Of a DNA stretch of 42,805 nucleotides, positions 33,383 to 40,954 are shown in pieces; positions within the stretch are counted from its first letter, which is position 1; every line of letters starts with the position of its first letter. The DNA comes from Clostridiales bacterium (GTDB taxonomy: Bacteria > Bacillota > Clostridia > Saccharofermentanales > Saccharofermentanaceae), in contig JAGAAI010000020.1 of NCBI GenBank assembly GCA_017615325.1, positions 1 through 42,805 on the forward strand, given 5' to 3'. The translations under genes and the position numbers were made by a program. The notes under the pieces are model-generated. The model ran no database searches, was not told the DNA's origin, and saw nothing but the letters and a program-made list of their open reading frames with translations.

Positions 33383-35590
33383 ATGATAAAAAAAATACTT
33401 AGTCTGACATTATCTTTGATTTTTGTTGGTTCTTTATTGTGTTCCTGCTCGCCTGCAGATAACAGTAAAGAACAGACTTTGCCGTCTGAAACAGATATTG
33501 AGTTACCGGCAGATCCTTCTGACAGATATTATAAGGCGGATCTTTATAATGTTGGAGTAGATGGATACGACTTGGGAAAGATTATTGACTCTGAAAACGG
33601 TAAGATAGCAGTATTCTACAAATGGGATGAAGGTGATACGGCTTATTATCATTACAGATTAAGTAAACATGAGAATGGCTCTCAGGAATGGGATCAATAC
33701 GTTGATATTGACTCTTCCGGGAAGTTGTTATTTTCTTTTTGTTATATAGGAAATAATAGATTAGTAGCCGGAACCTACTATGGTTTTGATGTCTATGATC
33801 TTAATACTGGTGAGCTCATAAATCAAAATGAAGATCTGTTTATGATAATAGATAGTCCTCTTAGAATTAGTAGACATGACAATGGTTTTGTCATGATAAA
33901 AAATGATTGTGTTTATCTTATAGGCGAGGATTATTCAGTAATATCAGAGATCTCGTTTGATGAAGAAGGTTATTTAGCAGAAGATAGCACATATTTTACT
34001 CAAAACGGCAGGGATTATCTCGTTTTGGATGATTATCCGGTTATGCAATACTATGAAATCGATTTCGAGAGAAAGACGATCAGTCCGGTTTGCAGCAGTG
34101 CCGATCTTGATTTGAGTTGGAATTATTGTTACAGGACCGGCAAATATGCATATGATTATCACAAGGGTATCATATATGAACTTGATCTCTTGAATAAGAC
34201 AAAAAAAGAGATGATCTATACATCAAACATTTTGATAAAACCCGCATTAATGAGTTCAATTAGTCCTGTTTGGTATATCTTCAGTGAGAGTGAACTGGCT
34301 GTTCTCTACGACAATTCGCCTGCACAGAGCGAGATCCTGCTATTTAGGCCGGATAATGATTCTAATCTTGCCCAAAGAACAAAGCTGACAGTGAGGGGAT
34401 ACCGTGCAAACGAAGATATCTGTTTGGCTAATGCCGCTTATCTGTACAATACATCACAGGACAAATATCTGATCTTGGTTGAGAATTATGATAATGACAA
34501 ATACGGCTATAATAATGCAGAAGAGGCACAGGCAAGCAAGCTTAACCTGCTTAAGGATTTTGTGTCAGGTGACGCACCTGATATCTTCTTTGGCAATGAC
34601 TTTGATTACGATCAGATGGGAAGATCCGGCCTGGTCATGGATCTGGCAGAATATCTAAAGGGAAGTGATTCGATTAACGAGGATACGATTAGTAAGAACA
34701 TTTATGATCTGTATTTTGATGAAGGTCAATGTTATAAATTGTTTACCGGATATACGATGTTTGGCTTGTGGAGTAACGCCGAGTTTACAGGGAACAATGA
34801 TAACATGACCATTGATGACATGAGTGCATCCACGTACAGTCCGAGGATCTTTATTGGTGAAGAATCATGCAATATAGCTGATTTTGCGATCAGATATCCG
34901 ATCAGAAGATTGATAAAGGACGGAGAGTTTATTAATGAAGAAGAATTGGAAAAGATCATTCAATTTGCAATAGATAACGGAAGTGCTCCAAGTTCCGGAA
35001 CAAACAGTCTTGCTTACAGCAGTACAGTTGCTTCAAAGGAAAATGCGGTCTATTTGTCATATGTTGGATTCATAAATGTCTTTAGATCCAATCAGTACGA
35101 GATGAAACAGGAATTAAAGTTTGTCGGATTTCCTTCGCTGGATGGGGCCGTACATGTAGCATACCCTCAGGGACTGGTAGCAGTATCAGAAAGTACCCAA
35201 TACCCTGAGGAATGTATGAAGTTTATTGAGTTCATGTTTTCGGATGAGGTTCAGAAAGCGATGCTTGCCAGCAACCAGATACCTGTTAATAAGTCGATCT
35301 TTAATGAAGCTCTTGAAATCGCTTTGGACCGCTCCAAACTCGGAGATGACATGTATTATCGTATATTCTTTGGCGATGATGAGAACGGTGTAATTTATAC
35401 CCAAGAGGAAGTTGAATCATACTGCAAAGCAGTGGAATCCGTTGATACGATCATGATCATGGATTGGGGCTTATATAACATCATTGCAGAGGAGGTCAAT
35501 TCTTACTTCAGTCAACATAAGGACATTAAGGATATTGCTCATTCGATGAGGTCGAGAATAGTTATATATTTGGAGGAGAATTATAAGTAA
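33383..35590 (+). CDS. Large lipoprotein with a C-terminal solute-binding-protein-like domain
   Basis: 735 aa from ATG 33383. The frame is open from 33359, but MIKKILSLTLSLIFVGSLL followed by CSC is a good lipoprotein signal (lipobox LCSC). The first about 330 residues are beta-rich with repeated YY/DY strands and no clear family; they may be a propeller-like domain. The rest resembles an ABC extracellular solute-binding protein: LNLLKDFVSGDAPDIFFG, DLAEYLKGSD, and ending with YPEECMKFIEFMFSDEVQKA. No sugar permeases are nearby. The binding protein part may serve sensing or immunity, or recruit the neighbouring export system. Four bases separate it from the previous gene. Confidence 0.7.
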   Translation: MIKKILSLTLSLIFVGSLLCSCSPADNSKEQTLPSETDIELPADPSDRYYKADLYNVGVDGYDLGKIIDSENGKIAVFYKWDEGDTAYYHYRLSKHENGSQEWDQYVDIDSSGKLLFSFCYIGNNRLVAGTYYGFDVYDLNTGELINQNEDLFMIIDSPLRISRHDNGFVMIKNDCVYLIGEDYSVISEISFDEEGYLAEDSTYFTQNGRDYLVLDDYPVMQYYEIDFERKTISPVCSSADLDLSWNYCYRTGKYAYDYHKGIIYELDLLNKTKKEMIYTSNILIKPALMSSISPVWYIFSESELAVLYDNSPAQSEILLFRPDNDSNLAQRTKLTVRGYRANEDICLANAAYLYNTSQDKYLILVENYDNDKYGYNNAEEAQASKLNLLKDFVSGDAPDIFFGNDFDYDQMGRSGLVMDLAEYLKGSDSINEDTISKNIYDLYFDEGQCYKLFTGYTMFGLWSNAEFTGNNDNMTIDDMSASTYSPRIFIGEESCNIADFAIRYPIRRLIKDGEFINEEELEKIIQFAIDNGSAPSSGTNSLAYSSTVASKENAVYLSYVGFINVFRSNQYEMKQELKFVGFPSLDGAVHVAYPQGLVAVSESTQYPEECMKFIEFMFSDEVQKAMLASNQIPVNKSIFNEALEIALDRSKLGDDMYYRIFFGDDENGVIYTQEEVESYCKAVESVDTIMIMDWGLYNIIAEEVNSYFSQHKDIKDIAHSMRSRIVIYLEENYK

Positions 35591-35636
35591 AATATTTGAA
35601 TAAAAAGAGAATGATTGAATTAATGCGGATTTAAGC

Positions 35637-35656
35637 GCAATTCGGGAAATTACTGA
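35637..35656 (+). repeat. Vestige of the 3' end of the G8 gene ahead of repeat copy 2
   Basis: Eighteen of 20 bases (35637-35656) match the last codons and stop of the broken secreted-protein gene (31844-31863). It sits in the same position relative to repeat copy 2 as the original does to copy 1. It is evidence that a gene plus repeat was duplicated as one block. Confidence 0.6.
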
Positions 35657-35660
35657 TATA

Positions 35661-35836
35661 AAAAGTTGCCCGTTCAGTTTGTAGACCAACGGACAACTTG
35701 GATGAACAACAGAAAACCATGAGTAGGAGCTTTCTGATAAAGGTGTTCACTTGTTTGAGAGTATAGCACCTCTGATCAGTGTAAGCAAGGAACAGGCATT
35801 TGGCTTTTTGTTATGGAGGTGCAGACCCATGTGGAT
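35661..35836 (+). repeat. 176-bp element, copy 2 (putative structured RNA)
   Basis: Second copy of the element at 31873-32048, 98% identical and gap-free. The anti-Shine-Dalgarno GCACCTC is at 35766-35772 and GAGGTGC at 35816-35822, both unchanged. It is followed by ATG TGG ATA TGA at 35829-35840 (MWI) rather than MWM, and by the small secreted gene at 35892. Downstream of it TTGCAG-16-TATAAC (35843-35870) could be a promoter, not present after copy 1. The stretch 35591-35891 holds nothing else recognisable besides the 20-bp vestige at 35637. Confidence 0.8.
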
Positions 35837-35891
35837 ATGATATTTGCAGGATAAACAATCTTAAATATAACTCTGTTTGGAGGTATTAATC

Positions 35892-36212
35892 ATGTTAAAG
35901 AAATTATTTGTGATAATGACAATTACAACAGTTATGGTAGCATCCATTGCATCCATATGTTTGGCATCACGTGGGCTACAGTCTTTTGGTTTAACCCATG
36001 GATATAATGGAACAAATTATTACGATCAGGGCTGGGCTAAGTTCTATGCGGATGATAAAGATTATGTAGTGAAAGTTGGGGTAGTGAAGAGTAGCGGTAC
36101 ATACGGGAAAAAGTCTACGACTGTAAGTCATGGAAGTACGCAGAAGTGCTATTCTTACCAAGTCACAGGTAATGACGGTTTGTCGGCTTGGGTTCAATAC
36201 TATGGCGCTTAA
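35892..36212 (+). CDS. Small secreted peptide, bacteriocin-like (lactococcin-972 type suspected)
   Basis: 106 aa from ATG 35892, behind TTTGGAGG. A signal peptide (LFVIMTITTVMVASIASICL) ends near residue 24 (CLA-S). The mature part, about 80 residues rich in Gly, Tyr, Ser and Lys with one Cys (GKKSTTVSHGSTQKCYSYQV ...), ends in an aromatic strand. Size, signal peptide and the following two-permease/ATPase export genes resemble lactococcin-972 clusters, in which a similar small peptide is followed by such transporters. Sequence identity to Lcn972 is not obvious, so the call leans on context. Followed by a hairpin. Confidence 0.55.
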   Translation: MLKKLFVIMTITTVMVASIASICLASRGLQSFGLTHGYNGTNYYDQGWAKFYADDKDYVVKVGVVKSSGTYGKKSTTVSHGSTQKCYSYQVTGNDGLSAWVQYYGA

Positions 36213-36218
36213 AATCCC

Positions 36219-36250
36219 ATGCGGAGAAAAGCGGATGCTTTTCTCCGCAT
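36219..36250 (+). terminator. Hairpin after the small peptide gene
   Basis: A perfect 14-bp stem ATGCGGAGAAAAGC/GCTTTTCTCCGCAT (36219-36232, 36237-36250) with loop GGAT; the T-run after it is poor. The block resembles the start of the second permease gene (37723-37760), so it may be an old fragment of a permease gene reused as a terminator. Confidence 0.6.
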
Positions 36251-36326
36251 CCTTCTGTTCTTATGAAAGATAATTCAGAACAAATAACTCTTTGTGAGGG
36301 GAAAACTATAAGGAGATTACCATTAT

Positions 36327-37637
36327 ATGAAGTTCTACTTTAAGAATTTCTCAAGATCAGTGTTTACACATCCTAAAGTCAACATGGTCATACTGTTTGA
36401 CTTGATACTGACGGCAGCGGCTGTCTTCGTATTGATCCAGAATTTCTATTTTCTAAAGGAGAAACATGATGAGTTCTTCAGTGAGGACAGAGTGGCAAAG
36501 ACATATGAACTGTATGTCGGAGATGAACTCTTTCCACTTGTAGAGAGTGATGTTCACAGCAAGTCAACAATGTATTACATTGGCCTCAAACTCTATAATG
36601 AGATCAATTCGTCGTCAATAAAGACATTTGGTTATAGTTATGAACTAAAAGGCATGAGGGGTGCTTTCTTTGATAAGGCCACAGATGAGAAGATGATCAA
36701 TTCCGGACATAAAAAGCGTCTTGATCGGTATATGGTATCTGATTATGCATTGGAAGGATTTGGCCTGAAGATAGCAGAGGGGAGATGGTTTAATCAGGAG
36801 GAATTGGATCATCCATATTTGCAAGAGAGAGTTCCGATGGTGTTGGGAAGTAACTTTGCCAGTACTTTTGATGTAGGGGATATCATAATATATGATGACG
36901 ATGTTAGATATCATGACGAGGCAGTCGTTGTTGGTTTTTTGGAAAGCAATACAGCGATTGAATACTATGGAGTCTCACAGGGCGGATTTGATGACGCGGT
37001 AATAATGCCTCATATAGGTTCGTTTCCGAGGCTTCATGCGAAAAGAAATTTTGATGGTTACGATCAGGAGGCGCTTCAAGAAAGCATTAACAGAGCGGAT
37101 GAACTTGTTAATAGAGAAAGGGTTAGGACGCTAACAGGCGGATATCTTTATTGTCCCGATGAGACCGTTGATGTACAAAAATTGATCAATGATTATACTT
37201 CCAAGTATGGTTTTTACCAGATTACTGCTACACCGATCGATGGTGCTGCATACTCAGAGACAAAGTCCATATCCGAAAGAAATCTCCTGCTTATAGGAGT
37301 ACTTGCTGTATCAACCACGATCATCTGTATGATATCTTTGGGAGGAGTCCTCTATAACCGTACACTGGATGACAGAAGGACTTACTGTATCTATATGAGC
37401 GCAGGGATTCCCTTGTGGAAGATAAATCTCTCGCTTATAACGGAGATGTTATTTTGGATGATCTTGTCCATATTGCCTGTAATAGCTCTGTCTTTATACG
37501 AGTATCAGACATTGATGATACCTCTCTGGCAGATAGGCCTCTTTGAGTTAATCGTAATGGGAGTATCCATAGCGCCGTCTCTGGCTGTTAACTTGAAGTG
37601 TAATATAGACCTTCTCATAAGAAATCAGATGAACTAA
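36327..37637 (+). CDS. FtsX-like ABC permease (MacB/bacteriocin-export type), first subunit
   Basis: 436 aa. One N-terminal helix (about 18-42), a large extracytoplasmic domain to residue 318, then three helices (about 320-342, 366-388, 398-420). This is the MacB/FtsX topology (one helix, big outer domain, three helices). The signature SLGGVLYNRTLDDRRTYCIY at the start of the cytosolic loop is the usual ATPase-contact region. AAGGAG precedes the ATG. Works with the second permease and the ATPase at 39.0 kb, probably to export or give immunity to the small peptide upstream. A deleted copy of this gene lies at 38898. Confidence 0.82.
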   Translation: MKFYFKNFSRSVFTHPKVNMVILFDLILTAAAVFVLIQNFYFLKEKHDEFFSEDRVAKTYELYVGDELFPLVESDVHSKSTMYYIGLKLYNEINSSSIKTFGYSYELKGMRGAFFDKATDEKMINSGHKKRLDRYMVSDYALEGFGLKIAEGRWFNQEELDHPYLQERVPMVLGSNFASTFDVGDIIIYDDDVRYHDEAVVVGFLESNTAIEYYGVSQGGFDDAVIMPHIGSFPRLHAKRNFDGYDQEALQESINRADELVNRERVRTLTGGYLYCPDETVDVQKLINDYTSKYGFYQITATPIDGAAYSETKSISERNLLLIGVLAVSTTIICMISLGGVLYNRTLDDRRTYCIYMSAGIPLWKINLSLITEMLFWMILSILPVIALSLYEYQTLMIPLWQIGLFELIVMGVSIAPSLAVNLKCNIDLLIRNQMN

Positions 37638-37652
37638 AGGAGAGTAGTTATT

Positions 37653-37715
37653 ATGGTTTGTCGAAAGATAGTTTTAACTGATTATAAGGTTAGGGTAAAG
37701 TGTTATGCGGGTTAA
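37653..37715 (+). pseudogene. 20-codon ORF ahead of the second permease (possible frameshifted start)
   Basis: ATG 37653 has a strong AAAGGAG behind the first permease's stop, and encodes MVCRKIVLTDYKVRVKCYAG before stopping at 37713-37715, overlapping the annotated start of the second permease by 11 bases. RKIVLTDYKVRVK has the look of the N-terminal cytosolic segment of FtsX-like permeases. It is either a short leader peptide or the original N-terminus cut off by a frameshift. Confidence 0.5.
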
Positions 37716-38901
37716 TATGGTTCGTGGAGGAAAGCAGATGCTTTTCTCTGCATCTTTCTTATTTTTTGCACTGATGACGGTCGGCGTCATCTTCAGTGCA
37801 TCCGACAGTGAATATAACCTCAATCAGATGATAGCTAGAGGTTATATATCCAGAAACGCGGCCTTCTTTCAGATCCACGATAAATCAAGAGCTTATTCTC
37901 ATACCGAGATCATAGTAAATGACGATGGTGATGTTGAAGAAAACTATGAAGTGGATCCTGCAACAGGTACCATAATCATCGACGGTACGGTAGGTAAACC
38001 CCAGGACCCGAACTTTGTCCTGAACAACGATGTGATAGAAGGAGGTCTTACAAGAATAGAGACAATGCTCTCATCAGGCGGCGATAACTATATAGCAGCC
38101 ATTCATCAGGGCGAATTTAGAGGATTTTTCTATAAGGGAGAGATAACAGCTCCGCCTCTGGTAAGAGGAAGATTCTTTAAAGAGGAAGAGTGCCTTTCAA
38201 GAGAAAACCTTGCGGTAATAGGATCAGACTTCCTTGACAGGACAGTAAGGGAAAACGGGAAGGAATACGTAACATATAACGATAAGAAATATGAAGTCAT
38301 AGGAGTAACAGGCATATCGAATGCCAGTTCCCTTGACCATCTGATAATAGTCAATATGGGATCCATGAGTTCTGATGAACAGAAAGAAGGCAGGATCTAT
38401 CTTGACGGAGACAGATCTATGAAAGAGATCTATATCAAGATGAAGGACATGGCCCCCGGATTATTCGGAGTAGGATTAGACAGGCTCCCCACACCAAAGA
38501 CTCTCATCGATTCTGCTTCGGGAGGCATGTATCTTAAGACATACTTAAAACTCATAATGGCATTCCTGTTCATCTTCATATACATAAGCGTAGTGATACA
38601 GGTCTTGAAGAGACAGAATCTTAAGATAGCAGTGATGAGCATATACGGATTGTCATTCCCCAGAAGGTTTATAAGCATAACGGGAAATGTCCTGATCTTT
38701 TCTTTTGCGGGACTATTGGCAGGACTTGCCGCAGTAATCATCCTGATAAAGACACAGTTCTTTACGTTGCCGTTTGGTCTCCTTTATGAGTACATGACGA
38801 TATTCTTTGTAACGGGGATCGTGATGATAGTTTTGATGGCACTTATAACAGGACTTGGAATGAGGAGAGTAAACATCGGGGAGGTAATAAGAGAGGTATG
38901 A
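37705..38901 (+). CDS. FtsX-like ABC permease, second subunit
   Basis: 398 aa from ATG 37705. The first helix (MLFSASFLFFALMTVGVIFS, about 12-31) is followed by an outer domain to about 270 and three more helices (about 280-300, 318-340, 355-385). It is a paralog of the same topological type as the first subunit but diverged. Its own start lacks a good ribosome binding site and lies inside the 20-codon ORF at 37653, so translation is coupled or the gene was frameshifted at its start. The stop overlaps the ATG of the deleted permease remnant (ATGA). Confidence 0.78.
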   Translation: MRVNMVRGGKQMLFSASFLFFALMTVGVIFSASDSEYNLNQMIARGYISRNAAFFQIHDKSRAYSHTEIIVNDDGDVEENYEVDPATGTIIIDGTVGKPQDPNFVLNNDVIEGGLTRIETMLSSGGDNYIAAIHQGEFRGFFYKGEITAPPLVRGRFFKEEECLSRENLAVIGSDFLDRTVRENGKEYVTYNDKKYEVIGVTGISNASSLDHLIIVNMGSMSSDEQKEGRIYLDGDRSMKEIYIKMKDMAPGLFGVGLDRLPTPKTLIDSASGGMYLKTYLKLIMAFLFIFIYISVVIQVLKRQNLKIAVMSIYGLSFPRRFISITGNVLIFSFAGLLAGLAAVIILIKTQFFTLPFGLLYEYMTIFFVTGIVMIVLMALITGLGMRRVNIGEVIREV

Positions 38902-38999
38902 AGTTCCACGCTAAGAATACGGGAGTATCCATGGTTCAGTCTTTGGCTGTTAACTCTAGGTGCAATATAGACCTTCTCATTAAAAATCAGATGAACTAA
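38898..38999 (+). pseudogene. Internally deleted copy of the first permease (33 codons left)
   Basis: ATG 38898 begins MKFHAKN, matching the first permease's MKFYFKN, and jumps in frame to TGVSMVQSLAVNSRCNIDLL and ends KNQMN, matching that protein's last 26 residues. About 400 codons between are missing. DNA identity in the tail (38921-38999 against 37559-37637) is high with no gap. It stays open and coupled to the second permease, so it is likely a relic of a tandem third permease gene. Confidence 0.85.
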
Positions 39000-39014
39000 A
39001 GGAGAATAACACTT

Positions 39015-39671
39015 ATGGCATTGATCGAACTTCAGGAAATCAACAAGACCTTCGGAACAAAGGATAAGAAAGTCAATGTATTGGAGAACCTTAACTTCCA
39101 TGTGGAAGAAGGAGAGATGGTAGCTATAACGGGAAAGAGCGGAGCAGGAAAGACGACGCTCCTTAACATAATAGCTGCCATAGACTATCCGGATTCAGGC
39201 AAATACCTCTTTGACGGGGAAGAAGTTGTTATAAAGAATACGGCACAGGGTATAAAGTTCCGTAAGGACAGGATAGGACTTATAGTCCAGCACTTTGCTC
39301 TTATTAACGACTTCAAGGTCTATGATAATGTTGAACTCGGGCTCTGGGAGACAGACATCAAGGGGGCCAAGAGGAAAGAAAGGGTAATGGAAGTACTGGA
39401 GTCATTAGGAATAGCAGAGCTTAAGGACAAATATCCGAATGTCTTGTCAGGAGGAGAGAAACAGAGGGTAGCGATAGGAAGAGCGATCGTAAACAATCAC
39501 CGGCTTCTTCTGGCAGATGAACCTACAGGTTCGTTAGATTCAGATACAGAGAAGGGGATACTTGAGATCTTAAAGGATCTTAACAGGAAGGGAATGACTA
39601 TCGTAATGGTAACTCACGATGCAGATGTAGCTAATACCTGTGACAGGAATGTTGTGCTGGATAAGCATTGA
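39015..39671 (+). CDS. ABC transporter ATPase (LolD/MacB type, lactococcin-972 group likely)
   Basis: 218 aa. Walker A is GKSGAGKTTLL (from residue 40), Q-loop VQHFALINDF with Q92, signature LSGGEKQR (144-151), Walker B LLLADEPTGSLDSD (164-177) with E169 and switch His 201 (VTHDADVANTCDRNVVL). It is a stand-alone ATPase that pairs with FtsX-type permeases, and the QHFALIND... wording resembles the ABC proteins of lactococcin-972 clusters. AAAGGAG lies inside the deleted permease's 3' end. It probably drives export or extrusion of the small peptide. A terminator follows. Confidence 0.88.
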   Translation: MALIELQEINKTFGTKDKKVNVLENLNFHVEEGEMVAITGKSGAGKTTLLNIIAAIDYPDSGKYLFDGEEVVIKNTAQGIKFRKDRIGLIVQHFALINDFKVYDNVELGLWETDIKGAKRKERVMEVLESLGIAELKDKYPNVLSGGEKQRVAIGRAIVNNHRLLLADEPTGSLDSDTEKGILEILKDLNRKGMTIVMVTHDADVANTCDRNVVLDKH

Positions 39672-39701
39672 TAGTATTCGTATAGTTAGCAAAGAACAAG
39701 G

Positions 39702-39731
39702 GGACTCGATCAAAGATTGAGTCCTTCTTTT
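39702..39731 (+). terminator. Intrinsic terminator of the export cassette
   Basis: GGACTCGATC (39702-39711) pairs with GATTGAGTCC (39715-39724) with one G-T pair and an AAA loop, followed by TTCTTTT. Confidence 0.8.
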
Positions 39732-39779
39732 AATTTGGTGTTGTCTCAAGGACGACTTAATATGCAAATGGACCGCTTT

Positions 39780-39807
39780 TTGTGTCACCTTGGCATCGTG
39801 ATATAAT
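39780..39807 (+). promoter_or_regulatory. Promoter of the NUDIX operon
   Basis: TTGTGT (39780-39785), a 16-bp spacer and a perfect TATAAT (39802-39807). Confidence 0.5.
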
Positions 39808-39835
39808 TTGTAGAAAATATGATGGAGGACAGCAT

Positions 39836-40507
39836 ATGTACTTACCAGCTGACAGGATAGATGAATTCTGCGGTGTATACGATAAGAATGCTGCGGGAGA
39901 GACTCTTGAGGTATTCCTCGAGAACTACGACCCAAAGAAATGGGATAACCCTTCCGCGACAGTTGATACTGTTGTTTTCGCGGAAGAGGGAGGAGACCTG
40001 AAGAAGGTCATGCTGATAAGGCGCGGCAACCACCCTTCCATCGGCATGTGGGGTGTTCCCGGAGGTTTTGTCGAATACAAAGAAAACCTCAAGGATGCGG
40101 CTTTAAGAGAACTCGCTGAAGAGACAGGGATCGAGAATATAGATGCGATACAGCTCAAGACTTACGGTGACTGGGACAGGGATCCCAGGACCAGGATAAT
40201 AACGACTGTTTTCGCGACGATCGTAAAGAAGGAAGACATAACTTTTGCGGCCGGTGACGATGCGGCAGAGGCAGACTGGTTCGACATAGACCTTAAAGAA
40301 GACGGGAACGGCAATTATGATCTGACCCTCACTGCGGATTCGTTAGATGCGAAACTTGGCTGCCTTATCGGTGTTGAAAAGAATATTGTTTGCGGGATAG
40401 AAGATAAGAAATACAAAGTAATTTCAAGAGACGGGATAGCTGCCGATCACGGTGTGATCATCACAGAGAGCCTGCTTATCATGAAAGACAAGATGAAGGG
40501 GATATGA
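39836..40507 (+). CDS. NUDIX hydrolase
   Basis: 223 aa from ATG 39836, behind ATGGAGGACAG; the upstream in-frame ATG at 39782 lies before the promoter's start site. The Nudix box (GX5EX7REUXEEXGU) is GGFVEYKENL, then KDAALRELAEETGIEN, residues 76-101. Such proteins hydrolyse nucleoside diphosphates linked to other groups, for example ADP-ribose or damaged nucleotides; the 223-aa size with an extra C-terminal domain resembles ADP-ribose or NAD-related members or NrtR-like ones, but no helix-turn-helix is evident. Followed after 1 nt by a thioesterase gene. Confidence 0.85.
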   Translation: MYLPADRIDEFCGVYDKNAAGETLEVFLENYDPKKWDNPSATVDTVVFAEEGGDLKKVMLIRRGNHPSIGMWGVPGGFVEYKENLKDAALRELAEETGIENIDAIQLKTYGDWDRDPRTRIITTVFATIVKKEDITFAAGDDAAEADWFDIDLKEDGNGNYDLTLTADSLDAKLGCLIGVEKNIVCGIEDKKYKVISRDGIAADHGVIITESLLIMKDKMKGI

Positions 40508-40508
40508 G

Positions 40509-40931
40509 ATGGGGCATAAGTATCAGACAGAACATTACATTCAATACTACGAGACAGATCAGATGGGGTGCTGTCATCATTCGAATTACATAAGGTTTTT
40601 CGAAGAGGCGAGATCGAGATTTTTCGACGGGACGGACATGCCTTATGCCGAGGTAGAGAAGGGCGGTATCTTAAGTCCGGTGGTTGCTGCCGAGATGGAA
40701 TTCAAGATGCCCTGCAGATATTCCGACACCGTGGTGATAGAAGCGGAACTGATGTCTTATAGCGGCGTAAGGTTCTCTTTCTCTTATAAGATCTTCAATA
40801 AAGAGACCGGAGATATCTGCTGCGTGGGAACGACCAAACACTGTTTCATCGATAAAGACGGAAAGGTGATATCATTAAAGAAGAAAGACTCTAACTTACA
40901 CGAGATCATGACAGCACTTGCGAACGAATAA
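40509..40931 (+). CDS. Hot-dog fold acyl-CoA thioesterase (YbgC/FadM-like)
   Basis: 140 aa. EHYIQYYETDQMGCCHHSNY near residues 8-27 is the 4-hydroxybenzoyl-CoA thioesterase motif with catalytic D17, followed by YIRFFEEARSRFF. It hydrolyses acyl-CoA thioesters of medium or aromatic chains. The ATG is one base after the NUDIX stop, so they are co-transcribed, though no functional link is evident. Confidence 0.88.
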   Translation: MGHKYQTEHYIQYYETDQMGCCHHSNYIRFFEEARSRFFDGTDMPYAEVEKGGILSPVVAAEMEFKMPCRYSDTVVIEAELMSYSGVRFSFSYKIFNKETGDICCVGTTKHCFIDKDGKVISLKKKDSNLHEIMTALANE

Positions 40932-40954
40932 TACTCTTTAAGGGAGGTGTTCTT

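Noticed and set aside
31873..35836. The 176-bp repeats as a CRISPR array or integron attC sites
   Set aside because: Only two copies, 3.8 kb apart, each far longer than a CRISPR repeat, no spacers or cas genes; no integrase, and copy 2 is not directly attached to the gene before it.
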